In this document: positions 1 to 6,400 of the stretch, piece after piece | Layout of the letters: every line of letters starts with the position of its first letter | Position numbering within the stretch: the stretch's first letter is position 1 | NCBI RefSeq assembly: GCF_915069625.1 | Contig: NZ_CAJZFD010000116.1 | Span: 1-6,501, forward strand | Direction of reading: 5' to 3' | DNA from: an uncultured Veillonella sp. | GTDB lineage: Bacteria > Bacillota > Negativicutes > Veillonellales > Veillonellaceae | DNA length: 6,501 bases | The notes under the pieces: model-generated | What the model was told of the DNA's origin: nothing | The model's input: the letters and a program-made list of their open reading frames with translations, nothing else | The model's database searches: none | Made by a program: the position numbers and the translations under genes

Positions 1-135
1 AATTTTCACATCCTGTGATCAAATAATTCTGTTCCACATATACATTTTATACTATATGGAAGGGTTAGCTTAAGTTGACCTTATTGATACTTTTTTTGTC
101 TTACCTTTTGTTTAATACTGAATTTTATTTTGAAA

Positions 136-226
136 TAACTAAGCTAAAAAAATTACAACCCAACTAATCTAAAATATATAACTAACCTAAAAATTCAATC
201 CGCTAATTGAAATAGTTAAGCTAATA
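136..226 (+). repeat. Degenerate short direct repeats, core AACTAAnCTAAAA
   Basis: Three close copies of a 14-base unit lie at 136-149 (TAACTAAGCTAAAA), 161-174 (CAACTAATCTAAAA) and 179-192 (TAACTAACCTAAAA). A weaker fourth lies at 213-226 (TAGTTAAGCTAATA), and an inverted echo TTAGCTTAA lies at 65-73. Start-to-start spacings are 25, 18 and 34 bases, so this is not a regular tandem array. The cluster sits just left of a parS site. It could be a protein-binding iteron-like cluster, or chance resemblance in AT-rich DNA; function is unknown. Confidence 0.4.
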
Positions 227-239
227 AAAATAATTCAAT

Positions 240-255
240 TGTTTCACGTGAAACA
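240..255. other. parS: parS chromosome partition site 1
   Basis: The 16 bases TGTTTCACGTGAAACA match the well-known bacterial parS consensus exactly, and the dyad extends perfectly to 237-258. ParB binds such sites, loads CTP-dependently and spreads along flanking DNA, and with ParA/Soj and SMC it organises and separates replication origins. This copy is intergenic, about 170 bases before the operon promoter. A second identical core lies 1118 bases to the right. Noc sites (ATTTCCCGGGAAAT) differ, so this is a ParB rather than a Noc site. Confidence 0.93.
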
Positions 256-356
256 ATTAGAATGAAAATAATAAGATCATCAAGTAAATATAATAGATAT
301 AATTTATAAAATGCTTAAAACAACAGTGCTAATAACTTTTAGGATTAAAATATAAT

Positions 357-381
357 TTGATATAGTTTTAAGTTATATCAA
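357..381. repeat. 8-bp inverted repeat, possible operator
   Basis: TTGATATA (357-364) and TATATCAA (374-381) are perfect inverted copies separated by 9 bases. The pair ends about 40 bases before the -35 box of the operon promoter, where an activator or repressor dimer could bind. No regulator gene is in the window, and an AT-rich palindrome of this size could arise by chance, so the regulatory reading is inference. Confidence 0.35.
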
Positions 382-421
382 TACACTACTAAATTATATG
401 AGAATACAGGTCCTATATGCT

Positions 422-450
422 TTGACAGGCATTATCGATATCTATATACT
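422..450 (+). promoter_or_regulatory. Sigma-70/SigA-type promoter of the methionine operon
   Basis: A perfect -35 box TTGACA (422-427) is followed after exactly 17 bases by TATACT (445-450), five of six matches to TATAAT. Transcription should start near 456-458, leaving a leader of about 130 bases before the ATG at 590. A 10-bp palindrome CTATTAATAG (449-458) and the pair TACTAT/ATAGTA (447-452, 459-464) overlap the -10 box and start point, where a repressor could bind. It is the only strong promoter seen upstream of the three co-directional genes. Confidence 0.75.
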
Positions 451-542
451 ATTAATAGATAGTAATAATATTTATGGACGTAAAATAGATAAATCTTGAG
501 ATTAATCTAATCTATAAACAATATACTAAAGATTAAGTACAC

Positions 543-572
543 GCTCTACGGATACGCAGAGCTTTTTATTTT
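543..572 (+). terminator. Terminator-like hairpin in the operon leader (possible attenuator)
   Basis: GCTCTACG (543-550) and CGCAGAGC (555-562) form an 8-bp stem with one A·C mismatch and a GATA tetraloop. TTTTTATTTT (563-572) follows, the layout of an intrinsic terminator. It lies between the promoter at 422-450 and the Shine-Dalgarno AAGGAGG at 576-582, so it would act within the leader of the operon's own transcript. No + strand gene precedes it that would need a terminator, which favours attenuation or a 5' UTR structure. I could not identify a convincing antiterminator, ligand-binding core or leader peptide. Confidence 0.55.
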
Positions 573-589
573 GAAAAGGAGGCGTTTCC

Positions 590-1357
590 ATGCCCATTTA
601 TAACGGAATGCTTCCTGCCATCGATAAAGCAGAAGTAAAACGATACGCAGGACTTCGTCATGCAGAGGATTTTCCTCAACAATATGTAGACGAAGCATGT
701 AAGGAAATCCAGTTATTAGCTACACCTAAAGGTGTATATCAAGAATATGATTATGATGCAGAAACAAAAACAATTTTGAGCAATCCACCGCTTAAAATTG
801 AAGGTTCCATCATTGAAAAACATCTTGAAAAGTCTACAAAAGTTTATGTATTAGGCGTAACAGTAGGTGAAGATGTAGAGGTCCGCAGTGAACAGTTATT
901 TAAACAAGGTAATTACACTGTAGGTTTATTACTTGATGCAGCAGCTACAACAGCTGTAGAACAAGTAGCTGATCAAGTAAATGAAGTTATCAATACCATC
1001 GCTAAAAAACAAGGTTATAAACCAACATGGCGCTTTAGCCCTGGTTACGGCAACTGGCCACTAGAAATTCAGCCACAATTAGCTAAAATCATCAAAACAG
1101 AGATGATTGGCTTACAAGTAACAGAAAACTATTTATTGTTTCCACGTAAGTCCGTAACAGCTATCATTGGTTTAATGCCAGCTGACGAAGATATTAATAC
1201 AAAACGTGGTTGCACATCTTGTTCCCAAAAGGATTGTGCATCTCGTAAATTACCAGAAAAGGCATCTGTAACCACTGATAACGAAGGAGAAGAGGGCTGT
1301 AGCAAAACAACAGCTGAAGCCTCTGGTATCGCTATGAAAGGCCAACCAACAGAATAA
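590..1357 (+). CDS. Free-standing MetH reactivation domain protein (AdoMet-binding)
   Basis: This 255-residue cytoplasmic protein matches the C-terminal AdoMet-binding activation domain of cobalamin-dependent methionine synthase, here encoded as a separate polypeptide. That domain supports reductive remethylation of cob(II)alamin, with S-adenosylmethionine as methyl donor, when MetH becomes oxidised. The signature RFSPGYG (148-154) corresponds to the AdoMet-binding RxxPGY motif, and the following GNWPLEIQP and the PRKSVTAIIGL stretch (185-195) are typical of the stand-alone form. A cysteine cluster at C208, C211 and C216 resembles the CxxC-x4-C tail of such proteins. The last ~35 residues are a hydrophilic extension containing one more Cys (C237). 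The start is secure: AAGGAGG lies 7 bases before the ATG. It precedes metH by about 50 bases, interrupted by a parS site, and is probably the first gene of the operon. Function is inferred from family and context. Confidence 0.88.
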   Translation: MPIYNGMLPAIDKAEVKRYAGLRHAEDFPQQYVDEACKEIQLLATPKGVYQEYDYDAETKTILSNPPLKIEGSIIEKHLEKSTKVYVLGVTVGEDVEVRSEQLFKQGNYTVGLLLDAAATTAVEQVADQVNEVINTIAKKQGYKPTWRFSPGYGNWPLEIQPQLAKIIKTEMIGLQVTENYLLFPRKSVTAIIGLMPADEDINTKRGCTSCSQKDCASRKLPEKASVTTDNEGEEGCSKTTAEASGIAMKGQPTE

Positions 1358-1373
1358 TGTTTCACGTGAAACA
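1358..1373. other. parS: parS chromosome partition site 2
   Basis: A second perfect TGTTTCACGTGAAACA begins on the base after the TAA stop of the reactivation gene and lies before the metH ribosome binding site. The dyad extends one base pair outwards on each side (1357-1374). It shares the full 16-base core with the site at 240-255. It lies inside the transcribed operon, between two genes whose products act together, so ParB loading and transcription must coexist here. Confidence 0.93.
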
Positions 1374-1392
1374 TTATAAAATTTAGGATGAT

Positions 1393-1398
1393 AAAGGA
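1393..1398 (+). promoter_or_regulatory. metH ribosome binding site deciding between two ATGs
   Basis: AAAGGA lies 2 bases before an ATG at 1401 but 8 bases before an in-frame ATG at 1407. Normal spacing favours 1407, so the protein would begin MYIFDGAMG and lose two residues relative to the longer frame. Confidence 0.6.
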
Positions 1399-1406
1399 AG
1401 ATGTTT

Positions 1407-3842
1407 ATGTATATATTTGACGGTGCTATGGGCACAATGCTTCAAGCTGCAGGCTTAGAAGAGGGCTATTGTCCAGAATTATTTAACGTAGAAAAACCAG
1501 AAGTAGTAAAGAATATTCACGCTCAATACTTACAACACGGCAGTGATGTTATCACAACAAATACATTCGGTGCTTGTGGTCTCAAATTAGAAGATTACGA
1601 CTTACAAGATCGTGTAAGAGAAATTAATATTGCCGCTGTAAAGGTAGCAAAAGATGCTATTGCAGAGTTTAAACCATCTGCTCGTGTAGCTGGTTCTATG
1701 GGTCCTACAGGTCGTTTCTTACAACCATTGGGCAACATGAGCTTTGACTCTATTTATGACACATACCGCGAACAAGCTGAAGCATTGATCGAAGGTGGCG
1801 TAGATTTCATTATCATTGAAACTATCATCGACGTACAAGAAATGCGTGCCGCTTTATTAGCATCTCTTGACGCTCGTGAAGCAGCAGGGAAAACAAAAGA
1901 AGATGTACAAATTATTTGTCAGTTTTCTTTCAGTGAAGACGGCCGTACCATTACAGGTACACCGCCAGCAGTTGCAACTACTATCGTAGAAGCAATGGGT
2001 GCTGATATCATTGGTATCAACTGTTCTCTTGGACCTGAACAAATCACACCACTTATTGAGGAAATCGCTAGTGTTACAAACTTGCCAATTAGCTGCCAAC
2101 CAAATGCAGGCATGCCTCAATTAATCAACAAACAAACTGTATTCCCACTTACAGCAGAAGAAATGGGTCCATTGATGCTTCCAATCGTAGATGCAGGTGC
2201 AACCTATGTAGGTGGTTGCTGTGGTACAACACCAGCTCATATTCAATCTATTTCCGACGCTGTGAAAGCACATACACCTAAAGAGCGTGCTCATATTGAA
2301 CCTAAAACAATCATCACAAGCCGTACTAAATTGTTGGAATTAGGCCATCATACAAAACCTCTTATCATCGGTGAACGTATCAATCCTACAGGCCGTAAAG
2401 TTCTGGCACAAGAGTTACGCGATGGCTCTTTCATCCGCGTAAAACGCGATGCGTTAGACCAAGTAGAGGCAGGTGCAGACATCCTCGACGTAAACATGGG
2501 CGTAGCAGGCATGGACCAAACTCCATTAATGGAGCGTGCTATCTTCGAATTATCCATGCTTGTTGAAACTCCATTATCCATCGATACATTGGATCCAGTA
2601 GCTATGGAAGTAGCCCTTAAAAACTACCCAGGTCGTGCTCTTATCAACTCCGTAAATGGGGAAGAAGAGTCCATCACACACGTTATGCCATTAGCTAAAC
2701 GTTATGGTGCAGCATTGCTTTGCTTGCCAATCTGCAGTGGCGACTTACCTGAAAAAGCAGAGGACCGCGTTGCTTTAGCTGAAAGCATCGTAAATCGTGC
2801 TTATGGCTATGGTCTTCAACCACATGACTTATTACTTGATCCATTGGTATTAACACTTGCTAGCGGTGAAGATAGTGCACGCCAAACATTGCGTACATTA
2901 CAGTTATATAAAGAGAAATTTGGCTTCCCAACAGTAATGGGCTTGTCCAATATCTCCTTCGGTATGCCACAACGTCCTTACTTGAACGGCCAGTTTTTAA
3001 CAATGGCTTTAGCATGTGGCTTAACTACACCAATTATGAATCCTCTAAACTATCCAGCGAAAAAAGCGTTCGTATCTAGCACTACATTATTAGGCTGGGA
3101 TCCAGGTTCTGCAGAATTCATCAAAGAATATGGCTATGAAGATGAAACAAGTGCTCCTGGCAATGCAGCTCCTAAAGGTCCTGAAAAGAAATCCTTCGAC
3201 AGCAATGATCCACTCGCTAATATCCGTGCTTGCGTAGAACAAGGCGAGAAAGAGGCTATTATCGATCTTGTTAAAAAAGCTTTAGCCGATGGCATTGATC
3301 CACTAGATCTTACTAAAAAAGGTCTTTCTGAAGCGATGAACGTAGTAGGGGACAAGTTCGGTTCTGGTAAATTATTCTTGCCACAAGTAATGCTTGCTGC
3401 TGAAACAATGCAGGCTGCTTTCAACACCATTAAAGAAATCATTCCTGCTAGTGAAAGCCTAAATAAAGGTACAGTCGTAGTAGCAACAGTTAAAGGCGAT
3501 ATCCATGATTTAGGTAAAAATATCGTAGCGGCCTTGCTTGAAAACAATGGTTACAAAATCGTTGACCTCGGTAAAGACGTTGATCCAGAGATCATCGTTC
3601 AAGCTATTAAGGACAACAAAGCCGCTCTCGTTGGCATCTGTTCCTTGATGACCACAACAATGCCTCAAATCGACAATACTGTTGCAGCTATCCGCGCAGC
3701 AGGCCTTAACACTAAGGTCATGGTTGGTGGCGCTGTAGTATCTCAAGAATACGCAGACCAAGCGGGCGCAGATATCTACGCTAAAGATGGTATCGCTGCT
3801 GTTAACCACGCAAACGATTACTTTGAAACATTAGAAAAATAA
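1407..3842 (+). CDS. metH: Cobalamin-dependent methionine synthase, three-module form
   Basis: This enzyme (EC 2.1.1.13) moves a methyl group from 5-methyltetrahydrofolate through cobalamin to homocysteine, giving methionine. It has about 811 residues from the preferred ATG. Residues ~1-290 are the homocysteine-binding barrel, with zinc-ligand cysteines at C206 (NCSLGP) and C271/C272 (GGCCGT). Residues ~318-560 are the pterin-binding barrel, with GERINPTGRK (322-331) and DVNMG (361-365). A Pro/Ala-rich linker (~578-600) leads to a helical cap (~600-685) and then the cobalamin-binding Rossmann domain. The latter carries DIHDLG with the axial ligand H700, an S746-x2-T749 pair and GGA (774-776). 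The protein stops there; full-length E. coli-type MetH is about 1,200 residues and ends in a reactivation domain. That missing module is encoded just upstream, so this is a split enzyme and not a truncation. An ATG at 1401 is the alternative start. Confidence 0.95.
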   Translation: MYIFDGAMGTMLQAAGLEEGYCPELFNVEKPEVVKNIHAQYLQHGSDVITTNTFGACGLKLEDYDLQDRVREINIAAVKVAKDAIAEFKPSARVAGSMGPTGRFLQPLGNMSFDSIYDTYREQAEALIEGGVDFIIIETIIDVQEMRAALLASLDAREAAGKTKEDVQIICQFSFSEDGRTITGTPPAVATTIVEAMGADIIGINCSLGPEQITPLIEEIASVTNLPISCQPNAGMPQLINKQTVFPLTAEEMGPLMLPIVDAGATYVGGCCGTTPAHIQSISDAVKAHTPKERAHIEPKTIITSRTKLLELGHHTKPLIIGERINPTGRKVLAQELRDGSFIRVKRDALDQVEAGADILDVNMGVAGMDQTPLMERAIFELSMLVETPLSIDTLDPVAMEVALKNYPGRALINSVNGEEESITHVMPLAKRYGAALLCLPICSGDLPEKAEDRVALAESIVNRAYGYGLQPHDLLLDPLVLTLASGEDSARQTLRTLQLYKEKFGFPTVMGLSNISFGMPQRPYLNGQFLTMALACGLTTPIMNPLNYPAKKAFVSSTTLLGWDPGSAEFIKEYGYEDETSAPGNAAPKGPEKKSFDSNDPLANIRACVEQGEKEAIIDLVKKALADGIDPLDLTKKGLSEAMNVVGDKFGSGKLFLPQVMLAAETMQAAFNTIKEIIPASESLNKGTVVVATVKGDIHDLGKNIVAALLENNGYKIVDLGKDVDPEIIVQAIKDNKAALVGICSLMTTTMPQIDNTVAAIRAAGLNTKVMVGGAVVSQEYADQAGADIYAKDGIAAVNHANDYFETLEK

Positions 3843-3868
3843 TTTCTAATTTACATGACACAAAACAA

Positions 3869-3942
3869 GGTGAAAGCTCATCTTAAAAACTTATTTTGAT
3901 GGTAAAAACCACGTAAAAGATTAAACATGATTAGCTTTCACC
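3869..3942 (+). repeat. Long-range 10-bp inverted repeat between metH and metF
   Basis: GGTGAAAGCT (3869-3878) and AGCTTTCACC (3933-3942) pair perfectly, and after one mismatch three more pairs are possible (3880-3882 with 3929-3931). Inside, ATCTT (3880-3884) could instead pair with AAGAT (3917-3921), and TGGT/ACCA (3900-3903, 3908-3911) can form a small hairpin. No T-run follows, so it is not an intrinsic terminator. The structure ends about 13 bases before the metF Shine-Dalgarno. It may be a 5' UTR regulatory fold, an mRNA processing or stability element, or the remnant of a short repeat. Its function is unknown. Confidence 0.5.
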
Positions 3943-3967
3943 ATATGTATAGATCAAGAGGTACATG

Positions 3968-4825
3968 ATGACATTAAGAGAGAAACATCAACAAGGGAAA
4001 TTCACCATCACTGTTGAATTAGACCCACCAAAGAGCAGTTCTGCTCAAAAAGTATTCGACCAAGCAGCTCGTTTAAAGGGTAAGGTTGACGCTATCAACA
4101 TCGCTGACAGCCCTATGTCAAAAATGCGTATGAGCCCAATTTCCTTGTCTTATTTGTTACAACACAATAAAGATATCGAAACTATCTTTCACCTTACATG
4201 TCGCGACCGTAACATCATCGGCTTGCAATCCGAATTACTTGGCGCTGCAGCACTTGGCGTAAATAATATCTTAACCCTTACTGGTGACAAACCAGATAAT
4301 GGGGACCATCCATTTGCACAATCCGTATTCGAAGTAGACTGCATGGGCTTACTTAACATCGCTAAAACTTTGAATTCTGGCAAAGACTTGGCAGGTAATG
4401 ACTTAGACGAGCCTACAAACTTCTACATCGGTGCTACTGGTAACCCTGGTGCTCCAGATTTAGAAATTGAACGTCAAAAATTGGCTGCTAAAATTAAAAA
4501 TGGTGCGCATTTCGTACAAACACAACCAATTTACGATTTAGAACAAGCAAAACGCTACATCGATAAGATGTCTGAATTCGATGTACCTATTATGCTTGGT
4601 TTAATCCCACTTAAAAGCTTTAAAATGGCCACATATCTACATGAAAAAGTGCCTGGGATCAACCTTACACAAGAAATCCTAGACCGCGTAGAAAAGGGCG
4701 GTAAAGAAGCGGGTACAGAAATCGCTATCGAAACATTGGAACAAATCAAAAAAATCGCTGCAGGCGTACATATTATGCCTTTAAACGATATCGATACAAC
4801 ATTACACATCATTGACCACGTATAA
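3968..4825 (+). CDS. metF: Methylenetetrahydrofolate reductase, MetF type
   Basis: This protein belongs to the flavin-dependent methylenetetrahydrofolate reductase family. It reduces 5,10-methylenetetrahydrofolate to 5-methyltetrahydrofolate, the methyl donor for the MetH encoded just upstream. At 285 residues it is close to the ~300 usual for bacterial MetF. A single TIM-barrel domain is visible, with an N-terminal TVELDPPK (about 15-22) holding the likely catalytic Glu, HLTCRDRN (about 75-82), LTGDKPDNGDHP (about 104-115) with the FAD-site Asp, and FVQTQPIYD (about 182-190). The VELDPPK variant of the usual EFFPPK motif is a family variation, not a lost residue. Two adjacent ATGs occur at 3965 and 3968; AAGAGG at 3956-3961 is better spaced (6 bases) for 3968. 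It lies about 125 bases after metH and is probably co-transcribed, though a separate internal promoter was not excluded. The electron donor (NADH or another partner) cannot be told from sequence, and no metV is present. Confidence 0.92.
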   Translation: MTLREKHQQGKFTITVELDPPKSSSAQKVFDQAARLKGKVDAINIADSPMSKMRMSPISLSYLLQHNKDIETIFHLTCRDRNIIGLQSELLGAAALGVNNILTLTGDKPDNGDHPFAQSVFEVDCMGLLNIAKTLNSGKDLAGNDLDEPTNFYIGATGNPGAPDLEIERQKLAAKIKNGAHFVQTQPIYDLEQAKRYIDKMSEFDVPIMLGLIPLKSFKMATYLHEKVPGINLTQEILDRVEKGGKEAGTEIAIETLEQIKKIAAGVHIMPLNDIDTTLHIIDHV

Positions 4826-4842
4826 GTCATTATGAGATTATC

Positions 4843-4887
4843 ATAGAACACCTTTCCCTAAGTCGTCCTTAAGGAAAGGTGTTCTAT
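4843..4887. terminator. Strong hairpin terminator after metF
   Basis: A perfect 15-bp stem pairs 4843-4857 (ATAGAACACCTTTCC) with 4873-4887 (GGAAAGGTGTTCTAT). After one mismatch, four further pairs close a TCGTC loop. It begins 17 bases after the metF stop. The following ATTTATCTTTAT tract is T-rich but broken, so termination of the + strand operon here may be partial and shared with the next hairpin. Confidence 0.8.
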
Positions 4888-4970
4888 TTATCTTTATATA
4901 TGACTTATATAGTGAATAAACTATGTAATCCTGTTGTAAACGATATGGTTTAATAGGCTAGTGGAAAAAG

Positions 4971-5006
4971 AAAGAGGATGCAAATCTAAGATTTGCATCC
5001 TCTTTT
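4971..5006. terminator. Bidirectional terminator between metF and rsmG
   Basis: A 16-bp perfect stem, 4971-4986 against 4990-5005, closes on a three-base TAA loop. On the + strand it ends in TTTT (5003-5006). Read on the minus strand, the direction of rsmG, it is followed by CTTTTTCC. It lies 55 bases beyond the rsmG stop codon and suits termination of both convergent transcripts. Confidence 0.85.
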
Positions 5007-5060
5007 GTATAGGTATCAATTGTTATCTATTATCCGCTATTACGTGATAACACTAATAAG

Positions 5061-5813
5061 TTATACTAGCGGCTTGTCTTTAATTTCTTTTGGTTTACGT
5101 GGGTATTGTTTAGGTGTTTTACCTGTTTTCTTAATGTACAGGATTGCTCGTTTATCATCCAAAGTTGGAAGTGTAACGGTACGTACTTCTTCAATCTTTG
5201 CTTTCAATGTGCTAAGGGCTTTATTAGATTCGCCCACTTCTTCTTCGTAGATGGCGCCTTTTAAAGCAATTACGTAGCCACCTTCTTTTACATACGGTAC
5301 CGTCCATTCTAACAGAATAGGTAATCTTGCTACCGCACGGCTAGTAGCGATATCGAAGCTTTCACGGTAATCTTGATGACTAAGATCCTCTGCACGGCCA
5401 TGTAAAGTAGTACAGTTCGTCAATTGTAGCTCATCCATAATGGATTCAAGGAAGGTAAGACGTTTTTTCAAAGAATCAAACAACGTAACCTTTAGACTGC
5501 GGTCATAGATAGCCAATGGAATGCCAGGGAAACCAGCGCCAGTACCAACATCGATAATGGACATGCCAGATTTGATGATATGTGGGTCATAGCAGGAGAG
5601 GGAGTCGATCATGTGTTTAACCACAACCTCTTTCATGTCTGTAATCCCCGTGAGGTTTAGATATTTATTTGTTTCAATCATGCGCGCATAATACACATAA
5701 AAGTCTTTTGCTTGCTCTTCCGTGCAAGGCAAACCAAATTCGCTCATTTGCTCCATCATATATGAAACAAATTCAAACTCAGACGCAATAGGCACATCGT
5801 ATTTTTCTTTCAT
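5061..5813 (-). CDS. rsmG: 16S rRNA (guanine-N7) methyltransferase RsmG
   Basis: RsmG (formerly GidB) uses S-adenosylmethionine to make the m7G at G527 (E. coli numbering) in the 530 loop of 16S rRNA. The protein has 250 residues from the preferred start, slightly longer than most members. Family signatures are NLTGI (53-57), KHMIDSL (66-72), the AdoMet-binding glycine-rich DVGTGAGFPG (88-97), an acidic LFDS (111-114) at the end of strand 2, RAEDL (140-144), SRAVA (158-162) and a basic C-terminal KTPKQYPRK (232-240). The frame opens further upstream at a TTG (5835-5837), but an AGGAG lies 5 bases before the ATG at 5811-5813, so I start it there. It is convergent with metF. In many Firmicutes mnmG lies directly upstream and parA/parB nearby; here the upstream side is about 590 bases of non-coding DNA and then foreign sequence. 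Loss of this enzyme is known to give low-level streptomycin resistance in several bacteria; nothing suggests this copy is defective. Confidence 0.95.
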   Translation of the reverse strand: MKEKYDVPIASEFEFVSYMMEQMSEFGLPCTEEQAKDFYVYYARMIETNKYLNLTGITDMKEVVVKHMIDSLSCYDPHIIKSGMSIIDVGTGAGFPGIPLAIYDRSLKVTLFDSLKKRLTFLESIMDELQLTNCTTLHGRAEDLSHQDYRESFDIATSRAVARLPILLEWTVPYVKEGGYVIALKGAIYEEEVGESNKALSTLKAKIEEVRTVTLPTLDDKRAILYIKKTGKTPKQYPRKPKEIKDKPLV

Positions 5814-5818
5814 AAGTG

Positions 5819-5823
5819 CTCCT
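5819..5823 (-). promoter_or_regulatory. rsmG ribosome binding site
   Basis: The minus strand reads AGGAG here, 5 bases before the ATG at 5811-5813. It lies inside the longer frame that begins at TTG 5837, and so argues for the ATG as the true start and against the eight extra residues. Confidence 0.8.
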
Positions 5824-5837
5824 AATGAATTATTCAA

Positions 5838-6400
5838 TATTTATATGATAGTGAAAGTAATCGACATGTAGTTAGAAAATCTCATGTCATATGGTAGATC
5901 ATATTAACAATATATAAGTTATAAGAATAGTATTTCTTATTTCAAAGGCTATAAAACTCAAAAATTTGCGTTCTACACCGTTTTTAATCTGTTTTATATA
6001 AGTTTATATATAGAAACTAATAAAATGACCATACAAGCGAAATATTTAAGTCATTTTTCTTTATATTATAGCATATTCTCAATTAATTCTCATTTAAATA
6101 GATTTATTTTCTAAAAACACCATATGAACATAGAGTAGGAGAGGTATTAACTATTTATTATCATTTAAATAATGATATTGAGAAATCGGTCCATCTTTTT
6201 TACCTGTATTTTCAACCTGTTATCAAGTTTTCAAATCCTTATCCTATTTTAATGTAAATCTAAATTTCTTTACACCAATCGATCAATCATTGTAAACCTA
6301 TTTTGTTAACCTTTTACCTCATCTTTTTCAATTTTATTATTCATCTTTTCATCAACTATATTTCACAGTTTATTTCCAATTTATCACTATGAACTTTTAA
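5838..6400. other. AT-rich gene-free stretch upstream of rsmG
   Basis: No coding region is supported on either strand. The rsmG promoter should lie at the left end, but I could not pick a convincing -35/-10 pair. A 7-bp inverted repeat TATCATT/AATGATA occurs at 6159-6177. By hand count, C and G are balanced from 5841 to 6180 (about 37 and 39) but strongly skewed from 6181 to 6400 (about 44 C, 12 G). This may mark a different kind of sequence or a breakpoint. No good DnaA box was seen, so an origin is not supported despite the nearby parS sites and rsmG. Confidence 0.6.

Larger units (their letters stand above)
1..589. other. AT-rich gene-free region upstream of the methionine operon
   Basis: No reading frame here has a plausible start, ribosome binding site and coding character. 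The stretch is very AT-rich and full of stops on both strands. It contains the parS site, degenerate repeats, inverted repeat, promoter and leader hairpin listed separately. A gene may diverge leftwards from beyond the left edge, but I see no clear minus-strand promoter. I looked for T-box, SAM-I and cobalamin riboswitch hallmarks, which would suit a methionine operon, and did not find them. Confidence 0.75.

Noticed and set aside
6..18. TCACA-TCC-TGTGA inverted repeat at the left edge
   Set aside because: Only 5-bp arms, in the opposite order to a CRP site (TGTGA-N6-TCACA), and with no visible target gene.
474..488. Tiny leader peptide ATG-GAC-GTA-AAA-TAG
   Set aside because: Four codons, no Shine-Dalgarno and no methionine codon run, so it is not a credible attenuator peptide.
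456..589. SAM, cobalamin or T-box riboswitch in the operon leader
   Set aside because: None of the conserved cores (for example the T-box AGGGTGGnACCGCG) is present. Only a simple terminator-like hairpin is visible.
1129..4851. Numerous minus-strand open frames opposite the three + strand genes
   Set aside because: All are antisense shadows of well-recognised coding regions, without ribosome binding sites or family motifs.
4993..5250. Possible 85-residue + strand gene
   Set aside because: It starts inside the terminator hairpin and mostly overlaps rsmG antisense. No ribosome binding site or recognisable protein is seen.
5061..5837. Longer rsmG frame with start at 5837
   Set aside because: The codon at 5835-5837 reads TTG on the minus strand, and the AGGAG that best fits initiation lies inside this extension, 5 bases before the ATG at 5811-5813.
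5838..6400. Candidate replication origin
   Set aside because: AT-richness, nearby parS sites and rsmG are suggestive, but I found no cluster of TTATCCACA-like DnaA boxes on either strand, and part of the stretch may be foreign.
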